Assembly (NCBI GenBank): GCA_021014325.1
Contig: CM037474.1
Coordinates: forward strand, 5,559,130-5,623,129
Origin: Plazaster borealis
Lineage: Eukaryota; Echinodermata; Asteroidea; Forcipulatida; Labidiasteridae
DNA length: 64,000 nt
Reading direction: 5' to 3'
Below the pieces are notes generated by a model, which made no database searches, was not told the DNA's origin, and saw only the letters and a program-made list of their open reading frames with translations. Positions 35,401-44,800 of the stretch are shown here, in pieces. The number at the start of each line of letters is the position of its first letter. Position 1 is the first letter of the stretch. A program made the position numbers and the translations under genes.

Positions 35401-37148
35401 TATAATGTCATACATAGTATTGTGTCCACTATATCTCAAAATGGCTTATTGGGTTGCTTGGTTAGTATAGTGATTAATGTATATTAGGCTTGCGGTCACA
35501 CAATGTGTATTATATCTACTTTGCTGTGTAGATTTTTGTCTTGAACTTGTCTTGCTATATTCTATTGCCGCGGAGTAGATTTCGGAATTCGGGAGACTAT
35601 TCTACTGCCGCAGAGTAGATTTTCGGAATTCGGGAGACTACCAAGTTCTGAAAACAACTGTCTTGCTTCTTAACTACTACCTGGGCGGAAGGTAGGAAAT
35701 CGGTCGGGACTACTACTTCCGCTTAGTGGATCAGGGACTTCTAGTTATTAAGTTCACTGCCGCGGAGTGAGTTCTTAAGTGGTCTCAACGTTTCGACTAG
35801 CTTGCTCTAGTCATCGTCAGGAGAATATAGCAAGACAAGTTCTTAAAGAACAAAAAATCTACACAGCAAAGAAGATAGAAACATGGTGTTACTGCAGGCC
35901 TAATGTACATTGATACCCACCATGCAATGCCTCAAATCCTATATAGTGATTAAGTTCACGTTTCTGAGAATCCTTGGCTTCACAACTTGTTAAATAAATA
36001 AATAAAAATTGCTCATCGGAACAATAATTGTGTCAAGCCTTGACGAAAGTTAACTCCTTTATTTGTAAATTTTGTTTCATCAGAACTGCCTTTCTAGTGA
36101 AGCCATTCCCAAAGTCTGTGTCAGTGACAGTTATCACTGGAAACTACTACGACGAGCAACTGCCAAGCTCTCTAAATAAGGTAAAGACAATGGACATGAG
36201 GCCACTTGGCTGCCATGTTGTTACCCTCTTTAGAACCATGCATTATGCGATATGTATGTGTTATTTTTATGAACAGAGTGGTAATATGGTGGGTTAATAA
36301 CTACAAACATGTAGATTGGTGTTTCTGATCAGTAGAGTGTGGGTTCAAGTCCCCGTCGTGGCACTTGTGTCATTGAGCAAGGTGCTTTTCCATAATTGCT
36401 TTGTTCTTCCGGATTGGACATTATGCCGTAGGTCCTGTGTACTAGGATTGGTAGTGCACGTAAAAGAACCCAGAACACATATCGTGGAAGAGTAGGGGTT
36501 AACCCCTGTGTTTCTGGTTCACATAGCAAGCACCCTTGTTACAAGTTTCCTCAAGCTTGCGAGCTACAGTTATTAAGTTCACTTTGGAGGCCCCCTTGTG
36601 GCAAGTCGTGGCCGAGCAGTTAAGAGCACCGGACTCGAGCTCTGGTGTTTCTGATCAGCAGAGTGTGGGTTCGAGTCCCGGTTATGACACTTGTGTCCTT
36701 GAGCTAGGCACTTTATCATAATTGCTTCTCTTCACCCAGGAGTACAAATGGGTACCAGCGAGAGCTGGGGAGCAACCTGTGATGGACTGGCATCCTATCC
36801 AGGGAGAAATGCCAAGGAAACTGGGTATAAACACCAACCTGATGAGCCATATTGGCTCGGGACAGAATTTACTTTACTTTACTGACATTTAACAAATTCA
36901 ATAATGACTCCCATGTGCAGGTATGGGCCAAAGCCCAGCAGCATCTGATGTCCAAAGCACACACCGATGCTAAGCATATTCTGATCAATGGTGCCGATCA
37001 TCACATGCTGTACCGTAATCCAAATTCAATCGTGGAACCGGTCCGTAAACTTGTCAAACAATGGAGGGCTCGACATGACGGAACTCCAGAAACTAACGAC
37101 AGTCAGAACACAGGTTCTAATGGAACCGTGCGAAGTGAAAAGTCATGA
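26430..37148 (+). CDS. Membrane-anchored alpha/beta hydrolase-fold protein, probably inactive (Ser to Glu), complete, 12 exons
   Basis: Exons: 26430-26651, 27189-27324, 28367-28435, 29092-29168, 29948-29998, 30786-30850, 31508-31627, 32951-33031, 34551-34689, 35026-35108, 36084-36180, 36921-37148. They total 1368 nt (455 residues plus TGA) and all phases fit. Residues 1-91 are Lys/Arg/Ser/Thr-rich. A hydrophobic segment at about 92-109 (KYVVLVLVLPAIL) looks like a signal anchor. The hydrolase domain follows: LLHCTGTGSPTVVLDAPTG (oxyanion-loop region, 132-150), YDRAGLGFS (172-180), VGSELGSINARFF (229-241), VLIDP (253-257), VITGNYYDE (364-372) and GADHHM (404-409). In active relatives the 229-235 region reads like VGHSLGG. 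Here the nucleophile position is E232, while the His region is kept. The intron after exon 6 has a GC donor (AAG then gcaagt). No recognised named orthologue; substrate unknown. Confidence 0.88.
27358..27749 (+). mobile_element. Inverted-repeat element, family B
   Basis: A full-length copy with TTAA at both ends, in the second intron of the hydrolase-like gene. Confidence 0.8.
27909..28260 (+). mobile_element. Copy of the CCCTAGCAGAGTC element with a GA-rich body
   Basis: The body (GTGGAAAGA..., AGGTTGGAAACA, GGGGGATATCT) matches 47130-47395. It is intronic in the hydrolase-like gene. Confidence 0.7.
28665..28745 (-). mobile_element. tRNA-like SINE head
   Basis: The minus strand reads GTTACCATGGTCAAGTGGTT and then GGGTTCGAATCCGGCC, a tRNA-like A-box and B-box pair. 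No clean tRNA fold is evident, so it is taken as SINE-derived. Confidence 0.55.
28787..29042. mobile_element. Candidate solo LTR, 256 bp
   Basis: Begins TGTAGCG and ends CGCTACA, flanked on both sides by ATAT as a possible 4-bp target duplication. It holds AATAAAA inside. No retroviral coding sequence is nearby. The short flank could match by chance. Confidence 0.45.
29343..29792 (+). mobile_element. Inverted-repeat element, family C
   Basis: Starts AAGGTAGGGTCATAGATTGG and ends with its inverse (CAATCTATGACCCTACCT). The central hairpin GAGAAACGATTCATGC is present. Confidence 0.8.
30404..30757 (+). mobile_element. TTAA-bounded inverted-repeat element, family A
   Basis: A copy with a small internal deletion around the hairpin. 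It ends only about 28 bp before the acceptor of hydrolase-like exon 6 (30786). Confidence 0.85.
31011..31358 (+). mobile_element. tRNA-derived SINE, family 1
   Basis: The head GTGTCATGGCTGAGCGGTTT continues to GGGTTCGAAACCCGGTCATG; the body and ATT-rich tail end near 31358. Confidence 0.85.
31722..32030 (-). mobile_element. SINE, family 3
   Basis: Matches 54362-54650 (GAGGAAAACCGGAGGGCCC; GGCGAGCGTTTTACGCAC). The tRNA-like head is at the right end on the minus strand. Confidence 0.7.
32200..32370. mobile_element. Copy of the CCCTAGCAGAGTC inverted-repeat element
   Basis: Contains GACCCTAGCAGAGTCTTTCT and its inverse within 100 bp. Confidence 0.7.
32463..32681. mobile_element. Short inverted-repeat element, GCGCCGAAGGGG ends
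   Basis: The left end reads CGCGCCGAAGGGGCAATGG and the right end is its inverse (CCCCTTCTTGCGCCTTCGG). A second inner inverted pair is GCCATTTCAGCAAGCAA. Confidence 0.75.
33789..34160 (+). mobile_element. TTAA-bounded inverted-repeat element, family A
   Basis: A full-length copy with TTAA at both ends. A four-fold ATTGTGTCCAAA microrepeat follows at about 34235-34285. Confidence 0.85.
34737..34945 (-). mobile_element. SINE, family 2
   Basis: The minus strand contains GGGCTAGATAGCTCAGTTGG, a tRNA-like A-box, next to a conserved body (CCCAGGTTGTATCGTAAACT). Confidence 0.8.
35120..35405 (+). mobile_element. SINE with tRNA-like head
   Basis: The head reads GGTTGGCGTAGTGTAGTC and then GGTTTGAATTCCGC; the body has GGGTTTTCCCTGGAATAATT. 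It begins just past the donor of hydrolase-like exon 10. Confidence 0.65.
35478..35930. mobile_element. Foldback element with about 90-bp arms
   Basis: The left arm (ATCTACTTTGCTGTGTAGAT, CTTGAACTTGTCTTGCTATA) is inverted at the right (AATATAGCAAGACAAGTTC, ATCTACACAGCAAAGAAGAT). Part of the left arm, TGCCG(C)GGAGTAGATTT, is duplicated in tandem. Confidence 0.8.
36315..36878 (+). mobile_element. Two tRNA-derived SINEs, family 1
   Basis: A partial copy (36315-36590) begins within the head and a full copy (36605-36878) starts GTCGTGGCCGAGCAGTTAAG. They lie in the last intron of the hydrolase-like gene. Confidence 0.85.
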
Positions 37149-37208
37149 TAAACAACAAGTACTTGTAATAACTTGAAATATTTTACTTTTTTTTTTAAGT
37201 GTACGACC

Positions 37209-37655
37209 TGGGCCCAATTTCATAAAGCATGCAAGCACAAAAACTTGCTAAGCACAGAAAACTCTTGCTTAGGAAAAATAGGTTACCAGCCAAACTACTA
37301 TATAGTTACCATTGATGTGACTGGTACCCCACTCATTTCTTGCTAGGCAAAGAAATTTGCTCAGCAGAATTTTCTGCTAAACAGCTTTATGAATTTGGGC
37401 CCTGGGCCTAATTTCATGGCTCTGCTTACCGCCGAGCTCTGCGCTTGCGATAACCATTCTTCGCTTACAGGCAGTAGCCGAATTTCTGTGCTAGCTGTGT
37501 AAGCGAAGAATGTCTAGTATTGTGGAGTACGCATGTGCACAAGCAAAAATTCCCTGCTTACCTGTGAAATTCGCTTGATGTAAGCGTGGAATTCCCTGCT
37601 TCCGTAAGCGCCGATTCTTTGCTTACGGTAAGCAGAGCCATGAAATTGAGCCCTA
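37209..37655. mobile_element. Two abutting short inverted-repeat elements with similar ends
   Basis: The first (37209-37402) has ends GGGCCCAATTTCATAAAGC and the inverse. The second (37403-37655) has ends GGCCTAATTTCATGGCTCTG and the inverse. The outer 12 bp are alike, the interiors differ. The first type also occurs at 38389-38585 and 57896-58091. Confidence 0.8.
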
Positions 37656-37775
37656 CACACACAAGCATTCAGCTGAAGAATTTTCATATTCAAACAAGAG
37701 TTTAAATTTGAATTTAAAGGTTCACTGATTTGAAATGTAATGATGATGTTGCCTTATTGTTTACTTTTCTAAAAT

Positions 37776-37807
37776 TAAAGGTAGGGTCATAGACTGATTT
37801 TGTTGAA

Positions 37808-37859
<52 letters not shown>

Positions 37860-38240
37860 GACTTGTCATGCGCACATATCCACCCTGCTGGGTGTTCAAG
37901 GCGCAGTAAAAACCAAAAACAAAACAAAACAAAGAAAAACAGACACAACAAAATTAGTCCTTGAAAACCTGTGACATAAGATAAGTTTTGAGAAGAGATT
38001 TGAATTTTGTGGTACAAAGACAAGATCTAAGATTAAGTGGTAGAGAGTTCCAGATGCGTGGCGCAGCTGAATTGTGATGGCCAAATTATTAATAAAGATA
38101 CAATCAAAGTCACCTGTGAAAGTTTCACCAGAACACAGTGTCTACTTGTTGAGAAAACAACAAAAAACTGTCCCAGTATTTTCATCAAGAACGTTGAACC
38201 CATTTTTTCGGGCTCATTACCAAAGTATGAACATACCTTT
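37776..38240 (+). mobile_element. Family C element interrupted by a TAA-tailed insertion
   Basis: The family C start (37776-37805) is broken by a TAA microsatellite (37808-37857) and a short insert up to about 38085. Family C then resumes (GTCACCTGTGAAAGTTTCAC). The interrupting unit looks like a SINE inserted tail first. Confidence 0.65.
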
Positions 38241-38388
38241 ACGATGTTGGAAAGAGGTTATTGGTGGACCTTCTCTTTTGAAAAATTGGGGAATAAGAAT
38301 ATTAGAATTATTGTGGATGAAAATGTGTTTGTTTGTTTGTTTGTTTGTTTGTTTTTTTTTTGAGGGGGTAGAAAGTACTAGTTTGAGC

Positions 38389-38585
38389 AGGACCCAATTT
38401 CATAAAGCTGTTTAGCAGACAATTCTGCTAAGCAAGTTTCTTTGCTAAGCAAGAAATAAGTGGGGTACCAGTCACATCAATGGTAACTGTAGAATGGTAT
38501 TTTGGCTGGTAACATATTTTCCTGAGCAAGAGTTTCCTGTGCTTAGCAAGTTTTTGTGCTTACATGCTTTATGAAATTAGGTTCT
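38389..38585. mobile_element. Short inverted-repeat element, AATTTCATAAAGC ends
   Basis: The same family as 37209-37402, in the opposite arrangement of its interior. A TTTG microsatellite lies just upstream (38328-38352). Confidence 0.75.
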
Positions 38586-39369
38586 GGTCAACAAAATATT
38601 TTTAAGCTCATTAATATTTGTAATGATAGATATTTTGACAAATTTTTTAATAAGAGCAACATGTTGAATACAATATGAATTTGAAATAAAACTACGTAAA
38701 ATCGAACAAAACTCAAAGTATTTTTAATTTTAATATATATTTTGTTCTCAAACAATTCTTGAAGCAGAAACAAAAATTAATTACTCATTCATATATTTCA
38801 GTTTCTTAACTCAATTTTAACACACAAAAAATCATTTACAATTCAAAACAACAACAATGCTCTATTTTTGTGATGGTCCAACAGTCAAAAAATCAATTTA
38901 AAATCTTTCACACCAAACCCTATCATCTAAGAATAGAATATTTGATTCACGCATTTCAAACAGCAACAATTTTTATACAGGTATTTTACACATGAAGTTG
39001 AATACTTCATACATTAAATGATTAATTCCTGAATTTCTTTTCACACTGTGTAGAGATTGACTTGTATCTTGGCATTGGTAGGTTCTTACCACATTGTCTA
39101 AAATATTTGATTTACACGACTTATGACGGCCAAGCTGTGGCAAAAAAACAATTAACAAGATATTCCTATATAGAAGAGAATTTGGAGAAAATATCAGATC
39201 TTAAGGAAGAGTTAGAGATTTGCATTTGACATCAACACACTCAAGTCACGGTGGGTTTCTTTTACTTTAACCATATCACTTTGAATGACCGCTTTACCCG
39301 CAAATTCTATTCGGACAGACTTACGGCGGATGTTTTTTAACGCCCGGAACAACTTTGGTTTTGGCCGAC

Positions 39370-39900
39370 AGCCGGATGGCTGATGTTTATATCCACCCAG
39401 ACTTTCCAGTGTGTAGCGTGCACAGGCAGGCACCTACCGTGGAACGCTTTGTTTCACCCATATAAAGAGCGACAACAGTCTCTGGAAAATATGCCTTGTA
39501 AAATCCCTTTCCGGGGGTTATTTTGTGACCCTTGATTCCAGACCTTTGTCCTGATGTTATACAAATGTGGCATACAAGAATGGACAGGCTGCCACTATTG
39601 TTTGTCATTATATTCGGCTCAATGGGAGGTAAGTCTGAGCGTTCCGAGATTCCAGCATACCATGGCAGATTCTGCGAATCACGGTGAGTGCCTACTCAAT
39701 TTTCTCACAGGACAACATCAAAATCTCGGAACTAATTATGAGAACATTTGTTGTCTTTCCTATGTCAAGTCAGGGTTTCATTGTGGCAACGATATTTTCA
39801 AAGGAAAATGATTACTCAAAAAGCTCCAAAATGATCCAAAAAATAACACCGCAAGTGGGCACAATTTGTTGACTGACGTGAAGTGGTTACATCTTCACTG
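39370..39900 (+). repeat. Dispersed repeat E, long copy
   Basis: Shares about 500 bp with 51790-52300, including CAGACCTTTGT, ACAAGAATGGACAGGC and TTCCGAGATTCCAGCATAC. Reading frames are not conserved between the copies. Confidence 0.75.
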
Positions 39901-40829
39901 ACAGAGAAAACAGTAGAGTTTTGTTAAGACAACTCGACAGCACCAAAAAAGAATAATTTATTTTTGAAAATGTTCGGTAAAGCCTAAAAGATTAGTCACA
40001 TTAAATCTACTGTATCAGTACAGTCGAATACAGTAATAAATAAAATTGTCAATGCTGTTTTTTTGTCATTGCACAAATACCTTACATAATGAACAAAACA
40101 TTTTTTTACACAGCATTCTTAAAGAAATTGACAAAGTTTAACATTAAGAATAATCTGAAACCAGACAGAGAGGCAAGAGAGGTATAAAAATTCCATGCAT
40201 TTGAAATGCACAAACTCCTTTAGGTGGGACAAACTTTCCAGTCCAAAAATACAGTAAAAATCTTTCTTTACTGATAATGTGTTCATAAAATATTTGTTTC
40301 TCTTTGAAAATACAAAACAACTTTGTTATTGTTGTGCGATTGTCTATCGATACTTACTTAGAGACAGGATGGGGTTGGGGGCAGCTTTATCTATAGGAAA
40401 ATACAGTTACTGGATCTTTGTAGACACTTGAGGGCAGTATGCAACATTAGTAAAGCCTGTATTTATAAATTCCAAATAAGGTATTACAGTTAAATCTACT
40501 GGCCGACAATACTTACTAGGCACAAAGTTATTTTGAACTAATACACGCGTATAGTTCACACCCTCAAAGTTGCATTTATGTGCAGTTTGTCATTAAATTA
40601 ATCTGGGCAATGATTTTTTGTGGAATGGATTGTTCAGGATATAACAAACTAGAAGTTTTCTCTGTGTACAAAAGTTTGTGACTTGCTGGAGAGAGCATTA
40701 AGTCCTTTCTTGCATTTGCCGCATTTTGCATTAGATTTTAATTGTTCACTTGGCAAGAAATAAGACATTAAAACAAATCAAGGTAATTTATTTTGGCAAA
40801 TGTTCAATCCCACTTGTTGAGAAGGAAGC

Positions 40830-41202
40830 TTAAAGGCATCGTACACGTTTGGTAATGACTTTATGGCAATACAAACTTACTTGGTAAGAAGTACAGCAGC
40901 TTTGGATAGTATAATGCATTTTTAGAGACTTTTACTCTGAAGGACTGCGGTTATGGAAAAATATATCACTTTTTATCCCCAAAATATTTTGAATATTGAG
41001 AACGCTTCTCAGAGTGTGTATTCCAATGCAGATTATTCTTCCTGCGTGGACATAATCGCTCCAGATTTTCGGCAATATCTCAAAAACGCTACTACCTTTT
41101 GAAATGAAATTTTCACAGGTTAGTTTTATGGTATATATCTACAACTATATATGATTGAAACAAACAATAGGCTCCAATTACCAAACAAGTACGATGCCTT
41201 TA
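40830..41202 (-). mobile_element. Inverted-repeat element, family B
   Basis: A full-length copy with TTAA at both ends. Confidence 0.8.
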
Positions 41203-41822
41203 AAGGGGGAAAGTGGTTGAACATGGAATTATGAACTCTCATCCAGTTACTGCTTGCACTGGCCATAACGTAAACAGTCTAAATATTTATCAACACAAAA
41301 ACAAAAATTAGTTTGGCAAAAACTTTGAAAAGTATAACTTGAAGTTAAAATATTATATAAGAGTACAATATATAGGTACAGATAAGCTTTTGGCAATCCA
41401 TATCCTAATAAACACAACTTCAATTTTTTTAAAACAAAAGATTATATAAGAAGACAAACATCCCACCAATAACCCTAGCTCATCATTCTCCTCAAAATAT
41501 AAGACCAAAAACTAAACTCTACAAACTTGGAAACAGGAGCAATTTCCTCTTGCCACAAGACAAATCCCTCATTAACTCTTTCACGCAACGACCACTCACT
41601 AGCGACCGGTTTAAATCCCTTCAGAAAAATAGTTATAGAACGAGAAATAAAGATCGCACGGCCACACAGTTTTCAGAGTGGGAAAGAGGACTCTTGAGGG
41701 CGCTATTGTGACCTGTTTTTTGTAGAGTTCATTCCTAGTACTTTTGATGGGCCTTCTTTGGCTGATCAGCAAGTTATCAAGTTCAATTTAAAAAATCAAA
41801 GTTAAAAACCCAATTATAATGT

Positions 41823-44800
41823 CTAACTTTTACCAGTTGTTTTTGTCCGACCGTTTGTCTCAGCGGACCCAACTCCCTTACCGCCGGAGTACGGTCTGTC
41901 TTCGACGCTGATCTTCTTCTGTTTTAGAGTATGTCTTCTTCGGGCTGTCTTGGCCCTCGGGAGCGACCCGTTGAGCTGGGATGAGGACGAAGTCGACGAG
42001 GAGGAGACATCGGTCAACTGACGAGTATTTGATTGATGTTGGGGTAGAGAGCTGATGGTACAGGACGAAGCTGCAATCAAAAAAACAATTGGAAACAATT
42101 GGTTGTTGAATTTGTGATTATTGCCTTGGCTAAATATTTATTTATTTATTTATTTATTTATTGTGCAAACCAACAGCTAATATACATTAAAGGGAAACAA
42201 AAATAACTGAATTCTTTAATTTTATAAATACATAAACGTTATGAAAATTAAATTAGAACAAATAAATAAAGTATTAAACCACAAGAGAAACTGACTGGGT
42301 ACATTTTAAATATTTTGAGGTTGAACAAAGACAAATTGACTAGAGCAGGATTTGAACCAACGACCTCCAGATTAATGTGCCGGCGCTCTACCAACTGAGC
42401 TATCTAGCCCTATGTTGGCGGTCTCCCTATTTCAATATCTATGATCGGGGGTGCCAGTCAGAAGCCATATAACTGTTAGCTGCCGTGTTGCAAGGGATCA
42501 CACCCAAGTTTACGATACAACCTGGGAAGCGGCAGCCAAGGGATCACCTTAAGGGGATGCAACTTTTTTATTTCAAATATCAAATAATAAATGGTAAATT
42601 TGTCTTTGTTTAACCCCCAAAATAAATAAATAAATAAACAAATAAACAATAACTAAATATATAAATAAACAAAATAAATAAATACATACATACATAAAAA
42701 TAAATTAATGGCATGGTTTATAATTCTTCACAAACTAGAAAATCGAACGAGCTGTTACAAACTGCTTACCAACCAAAAGAACCTATGGTATAAATGTAAA
42801 CAATAGTTAATGGCCTGACGTTTTGACCCTAGCATAGTCTTTCTCAAAGGTTAAATGACAACACAACACAACACACAGGAACAGGTATGCTGGTTTAACA
42901 AAAGCAGTCAAGTGGAAAGAGATGAAAGCAATCAGAAAAGCAGGGGATGAACAAGCATAGTACCACAATACTACATTTTAAATCATCATACATGTGTATA
43001 CACTTATAAAGTTGCGTTAAAACAAATTTCACAAAAAGGCAAAAAGGAAATCATGCATTCTTGTTGGTAATGGTTGAAGCACCGATGCCCGCCTGCAAAA
43101 GAATAGCAACATCAGTAGAATACAATGGCATCTCAATACACATTATTCACAAAAAACATCATCAGTAGACACATTTCATTATAAATGATACAATTATCTG
43201 AAACACTTTCATGACTTCTAACGATGAAAAGAAACACATCATGCACTCTTCAAAATATCCTCCTTATCAGGGTGTAGGGCTTGCCCTTAGCACTAGCCCG
43301 GCGTACATTGTCTCGAGTAAGCCTAGGGGTCCCATTTGACACAGGGATGCGATTTGATAAAATGTGAGTGTTGAGTGATTTCAATGGTTTTACCTGATGT
43401 AGCTCTGGAGAGAAGCTTTGGCGAGTTCGACAATGAAGATAACCTGGACGTCTTGATGACAGCGTCTAGAGTTTCATCCATTAAGGAAGTGAAGGTTGTC
43501 TTATCGTAAGCAGCATAGCATCCCTGCCAGGCTAGATAACCTAAAAATAAACCAATCAAGAAAATTCAACACTCAGCATCCACTAATATTTAGGCAATAA
43601 CAGTGTGAAGACCCGCTCCTCACACTGTTATTACCAGTAATAAATTCCTTTAACTGAAAAACCCCACTAAAAATCATCAGAATTTGTGCTTTTTCCTTCA
43701 CCGATATTTGTAAAATTGTTTTATTCATGTTCAAAGGGCCATTCTTTAGGCTGTTCAATTTTTGCATAGGACCTAGTCTCTTACACATATTTAACTATTA
43801 ATGCATGCAAGAACCAGACTATGAACTTTGAAAATTAACAGTACCATAAATATAAATCTTTTGGCTGGTGTTTGGCTTTATGCTTTGCATTATGATGGTT
43901 TCATGCGCGTACCCACCAGGTACCTTAAATTGATACATTGTCTGCGAGTCACGCATACATGTGCTATGCGCGTGCACAGGCACAATCTCTCCTTGCCAAA
44001 AAACCCATAAAAACAATACGCACAAAGAAAATTTATTTAATAGTTCACGCACAACAAGCACAGTGCAAACAGAACGTTTACAAAGCAATGTGTTTATTTA
44101 AGGGCCATGTATTCGCTAGTTCACAGAGCCAGTCTTTATATCACATGTAAATACACCCCCCACGTGACCAGTCTTCGACCAATCAGAGTGCATAAACTCT
44201 CTGAGGTGTTTATTAATATCCAATAAGGCAAGGGATATGGGGGGGCCATATTATGAAGTCAAACTTCTGGTAATTACCTTCTGGATGAAGAATAATAATC
44301 ATGGGCGTGGCACGAACACCAAACAGCTCAGGAACACTGATGGCCGAAGATGATGAAGACATTTCCATCTGATCAGCATTGGACTCTTCAGTAACTTGAC
44401 CTAGAAAATAATCATCAAACAAGTCATCGGCACACTGTGTATCGTTCACCTAGAAATAGATGCACAAATCAAAACTCACAATTCTTAATCCGGCGATCAG
44501 AGGTTCAAGTCCTGCTCTAGTCAATTTTTCTTTGTTCAACCCAGAATTATTTAAAACTTTCCCCAGTCCATTTCCCTTGTGGCTTATTACTTGATATTTG
44601 AAATAAAAAGTCGCATCCCCTTAAGGTGATCCCTCTGCTGTCGCGTCCCAGGTTGTATTGAAACTTGGGTGTGATCCCTGGCTTATACGGCGGTTACAGG
44701 TTGAATTGCTCTGACAGGCACCCCCCCCTCCCCGAACAAAAATATTGACAAAATAGTGAGACCGCCAACATAGGGCTAGATAGCTGAGTTGGTAGTAGTA

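Larger units (their letters stand above)
37149..41822. other. Intergenic region, convergent ends of two genes, filled with repeats
   Basis: This holds the 3' ends of the hydrolase-like gene (plus) and the FN3/thioredoxin gene (minus). I see no further exon. AATAAA occurs near 38684 (plus), and the minus strand has one at 40802-40797, but neither can be assigned with confidence. The rest is the elements listed separately plus AT-rich DNA at 38590-39370 and 39900-40820. Confidence 0.5.

Noticed and set aside
37714..38084. Minus-strand open frames with long Ile or Tyr runs
   Set aside because: Translations of the TAA microsatellite.
44401..44449. An upstream acceptor for the exon ending at 44278
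   Set aside because: Starting at 44449 gives the wrong phase after the previous exon; the TTTTCTAG acceptor before 44400 fits exactly.
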